A stretch of 6,576 nt of DNA from an uncultured Peptococcaceae bacterium (GTDB lineage Bacteria > Bacillota > Peptococcia > Peptococcales > Peptococcaceae). This document shows, one piece after another, positions 4,514 through 6,576 of this stretch (position 1 is the first letter of the stretch; the number at the start of each line of letters is the position of its first letter). Both the position numbers and the translations under genes were made by a program. Below the pieces are notes generated by a model. The model did no database searches. It had not been told where the DNA came from and worked only from the letters and a program-made list of their open reading frames with translations. The stretch covers positions 1 through 6,576 of the forward strand of contig CABUKW010000155.1 in assembly GCA_902492275.1 (NCBI GenBank). Reading direction: 5' to 3'.

Positions 4514-5818
4514 ATGACATTATTCGAAATCAATAAACAAGAAACCTTACAAAAAAACGCGCCTTTAGCGCAGCGCATGCGGCCCCAAACGCTGGACGAA
4601 ATTTTGGGCCAGGAGCATATCATCGGCCCGGGCAAACTGCTGCGCCGGGCCATTGAAACCGACAAGCTTTCGTCGCTGATTTTTTGGGGCAGTCCGGGCT
4701 GTGGCAAAACCACCATTGCCTCAGTGATTGCCAACGTGACTAACAAATTTTACGCCAGCTTAAATGCCGTGACCGACGGCGTGGCCGATTTACGGAAAAT
4801 TACGGCCAAAGCAGAAGAAAATCTATCCATGTACGGCAAACAGACCATTTTGTTCATCGACGAAATCCACCGGTTCAACAAGGGCCAACAGGACGCCCTG
4901 CTGCCCTGGGTAGAAAAAGGACTGATTGTGTTAATCGGCGCCACCACCCAAAATCCTTATTTCAGTTTAAATCCGGCGCTGTTGTCCCGTTCCATGATTT
5001 TTGAGCTGCAGCCTCTCAAAAAGGCAGACATTGAACAAATTTTACAGCGCAGTTGTGCCGATGTAAAACGGGGCCTGGGCGCTTACAAGCTGGAGATTAC
5101 CCAAGAGGCTGTCGACCATCTCTGCAACTGCTGTCAGGGCGACGCCCGCATTGCCCTCAACGGCTTGGAGCTGGCTGTGCTGTCCAGCCGGCCCGATGAG
5201 CGGGGCGTGCGGGTGATTGATCTGTCGGTCGTTGAAGAATCGATCCAACGACCGGCGGTGATTTACGATAACACCGGAGACGAGCATTACGATATCATTT
5301 CCGCTTTTATCAAAAGTATGCGCGGTTCCGACCCGGACGCCGCCATTTATTATCTGGCCCGTATGCTGGACGCCGGGGAAGATCCGCTGTTTATCGCCCG
5401 CCGCATTGTCATTCAGGCGGCGGAGGATGTGGGCCTAGCCGACCCGCAAGCCTTACAGGTGGCCCAGAGCGCCGCTGCCGCCCTGCAATTTATCGGTATG
5501 CCGGAGGGCCGCATCATTTTGGCCGAGGCCGCCCTGTACGTGGCCAAAGCGCCCAAAAGCAACAGCGCCTATCTGGCCATCGACAACGCGCTGGCCCAAG
5601 TGCGGGCCGGCAACATCGGCCCAGTGCCCAACCATTTAAAAGACAGTCACTATGCCGGCGCCCAGAAGCTGGGCCACGGCGTGGGCTATCAATATCCCCA
5701 CAACGCGCCCAGCGGCTGGCTGCCCCAGCAATATTTGCCCGACAATTTAAAGGACGCGGTCTTTTATGAAGAAAATCCGCGGGATTATAAAGGCTTTCGG
5801 AAGGAGACAAAATCATGA
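4514..5818 (+). CDS. rarA: Replication-associated recombination protein RarA (MgsA/WRNIP1-type AAA+ ATPase)
   Basis: RarA is a tetrameric AAA+ ATPase of the clamp-loader-like branch that acts at stalled replication forks and single-strand DNA gaps with SSB. The 434-residue product has the usual length. Motifs in order: PLAQRMRPQTLDEILGQEH (17-35), Walker A GSPGCGKTT (59-67), Walker B LFIDEIHRF (113-121), sensor 1 GATTQNP (142-148), arginine-finger segment LLSRS with R159, sensor 2 GDAR (209-212), then the helical oligomerisation region with MLDAGEDPLFIARRIVIQAAEDVGLAD (284-310) and the C-terminal HYAGAQKLGHGVGYQYPH (379-396). The start at 4514 has AGGGG 7 bases upstream and a good promoter. 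The frame is open to 4445, but that extension includes the promoter. The stop overlaps the mnmA start as ATGA. All catalytic residues are present. Confidence 0.96.
   Translation: MTLFEINKQETLQKNAPLAQRMRPQTLDEILGQEHIIGPGKLLRRAIETDKLSSLIFWGSPGCGKTTIASVIANVTNKFYASLNAVTDGVADLRKITAKAEENLSMYGKQTILFIDEIHRFNKGQQDALLPWVEKGLIVLIGATTQNPYFSLNPALLSRSMIFELQPLKKADIEQILQRSCADVKRGLGAYKLEITQEAVDHLCNCCQGDARIALNGLELAVLSSRPDERGVRVIDLSVVEESIQRPAVIYDNTGDEHYDIISAFIKSMRGSDPDAAIYYLARMLDAGEDPLFIARRIVIQAAEDVGLADPQALQVAQSAAAALQFIGMPEGRIILAEAALYVAKAPKSNSAYLAIDNALAQVRAGNIGPVPNHLKDSHYAGAQKLGHGVGYQYPHNAPSGWLPQQYLPDNLKDAVFYEENPRDYKGFRKETKS
5801..5806 (+). promoter_or_regulatory. mnmA ribosome binding site within the end of rarA
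   Basis: AAGGAG lies within the last codons of rarA, 8 bases before the ATG at 5815. Together with the ATGA overlap, it indicates translational coupling of mnmA to rarA. Confidence 0.8.
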
Positions 5819-6576
5819 GCCAGAACAAACCGGTCGTAACCTTAGGGATGAGCGGCGGCGTGGACAGCTCTGTATCGGTATATCTGCTGCAGCAGGCCGG
5901 TTATGAAGTCCATGGCGTCCACATGCTGATGATTCCAGAAGCATTTCATCCCAACCCCACGGCGGTGCAGGACGCAGAAGCAGTGGCCAAGCAGTTGGGC
6001 ATTCCCTTTTCCGTGTTAGACGTGCGGGAGCAATTTCAAAACATCGTCATCGCCCATTTTGGCCAAGAATATGCCAAAGGCAGAACCCCCAATCCCTGTG
6101 TGCTTTGCAACCGTCAGCTCAAATTTGGGCTGTTTGCGCAAGCAGCGCTGCAAGCAGGCGCCGATTATATCAGCACCGGCCACTATGTCCGCACCCAAAG
6201 CACTGCCGATGGCCGGAAGCTTTTTTGCAAAGCCCTCGACGCCAAAAAGGACCAGAGCTATTTCTTGTCCATGGTAGCCGCCGACGTCGTCGACCGCTGC
6301 CTGTTTCCGCTGGGCAGCTACACCAAGGAGCAAGTGCGGGCCATTGCGCGGCAAATTGGCCTGCCGGTGGCAGAAAAGCAGGACAGCCAGGAAATCTGTT
6401 TTATTCCCGACAACGACTATAAGGCGTTCCTGAAAAAAATTTTGCCGGCCGACGCGTTCCACCAAGGCAAGGTCTTTTATGCCGACGGTCAGTTTTTGGG
6501 CAATCACGATGGCATCCAAAATTACACCATCGGGCAGCGCAAAGGGCTGGGCATTGCCTTAGGCAAGCCGGCCTAT
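5815..6576 (+). CDS. mnmA: tRNA-specific 2-thiouridylase MnmA, truncated by right window edge
   Basis: MnmA transfers sulfur to U34 of tRNA Lys, Glu and Gln, making the s2U part of mnm5s2U, with ATP activating the uridine. 254 residues are visible of a usual length near 360. The PP-loop ATP-pyrophosphatase motif GMSGGVDSS is at 11-19. TPNPCVLCNRQLKFG (91-105) carries C95 and the catalytic-position C98, TGHY is at 121-124, KDQSYFL at 145-151, and DSQEICFIP (190-198) carries the second catalytic cysteine C195. YTIGQRKGLGIALG is at 237-250. The C-terminal beta-barrel lies beyond the edge. Between the PP-loop domain strand and the TPNPC motif, the cysteine pair (CCS) I recall from many clostridial homologues, before the ED-A-R-like helix, is absent: here it reads EAFHPNPTAVQDAEAVAKQL. 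No cysteine desulfurase gene sits between rarA and mnmA. Confidence 0.95.
   Translation, partial: MSQNKPVVTLGMSGGVDSSVSVYLLQQAGYEVHGVHMLMIPEAFHPNPTAVQDAEAVAKQLGIPFSVLDVREQFQNIVIAHFGQEYAKGRTPNPCVLCNRQLKFGLFAQAALQAGADYISTGHYVRTQSTADGRKLFCKALDAKKDQSYFLSMVAADVVDRCLFPLGSYTKEQVRAIARQIGLPVAEKQDSQEICFIPDNDYKAFLKKILPADAFHQGKVFYADGQFLGNHDGIQNYTIGQRKGLGIALGKPAY

Noticed and set aside
4345..4746. Upstream extension of the 155-residue frame to a 289-residue protein
   Set aside because: The extension is antisense to the rarA promoter and Walker A region, has no start signal, and a strong ribosome binding site sits exactly before ATG 4344.
6016..6519. 167-codon open frame on the minus strand inside mnmA
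   Set aside because: It is the antisense of a clearly conserved MnmA coding region and has no start signal.

Overview
The window looks like chromosomal DNA of a Bacillota (Firmicutes) bacterium. The evidence is strong AGGAGG-type ribosome binding sites, close matches to vegetative promoters (TTGACA/TACAGT and an extended TATAAT), and a gene set typical of low-to-mid GC Gram-positive or Negativicutes genomes. By eye the base composition is near 50 % GC, which fits Clostridia or Negativicutes better than staphylococci or low-GC clostridia. I cannot name the genus. No tRNA, rRNA, insertion sequence, phage gene or CRISPR array is visible. The content is mostly housekeeping, with several small unrecognised proteins.

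Layout, left to right. (1) 1-919, plus strand: the 3' part of a Mrp/NBP35-type iron-sulfur carrier ATPase, followed after 18 bp by an unrecognised 87-residue protein. (2) 971-1062: a long imperfect hairpin between convergent genes, probably a bidirectional terminator. (3) 1133-2438, minus strand: an RNA ligase RtcB gene preceded by an unlisted 56-residue, very basic protein whose stop codon overlaps the rtcB ribosome binding site. (4) 2453-2793, minus strand: a regulatory-looking leader. It has a near-consensus promoter with an inverted repeat between its -35 and -10, a 44-codon ORF with five cysteines, and then a strong intrinsic terminator before the 56-residue gene. (5) 2790-3662, minus strand: a RibD-C/dihydrofolate-reductase-like protein and, 27 bp upstream, an 89-residue protein with a cysteine-dense N-terminus. 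(6) 3781-3875: a hairpin terminator with tandemly duplicated arms. (7) 3877-4344, minus strand: an unrecognised 155-residue protein, divergent from (8) 4514-6576, plus strand: rarA (AAA+ recombination factor) overlapping by 4 bp the start of mnmA (tRNA 2-thiouridylase), which runs off the right edge.

Working together: rarA and mnmA are clearly one operon with translational coupling. The 56-residue protein and rtcB form a second coupled pair. Transcription from the leader promoter must pass the terminator at 2508-2542 to reach that pair, so either read-through is regulated (attenuation) or an unseen promoter serves rtcB. The same terminator can end transcripts of the reductase operon, because no terminator lies after the reductase gene. 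The leader/rtcB arrangement is the most interesting part of the window. The evidence for a regulatory system there is suggestive only.
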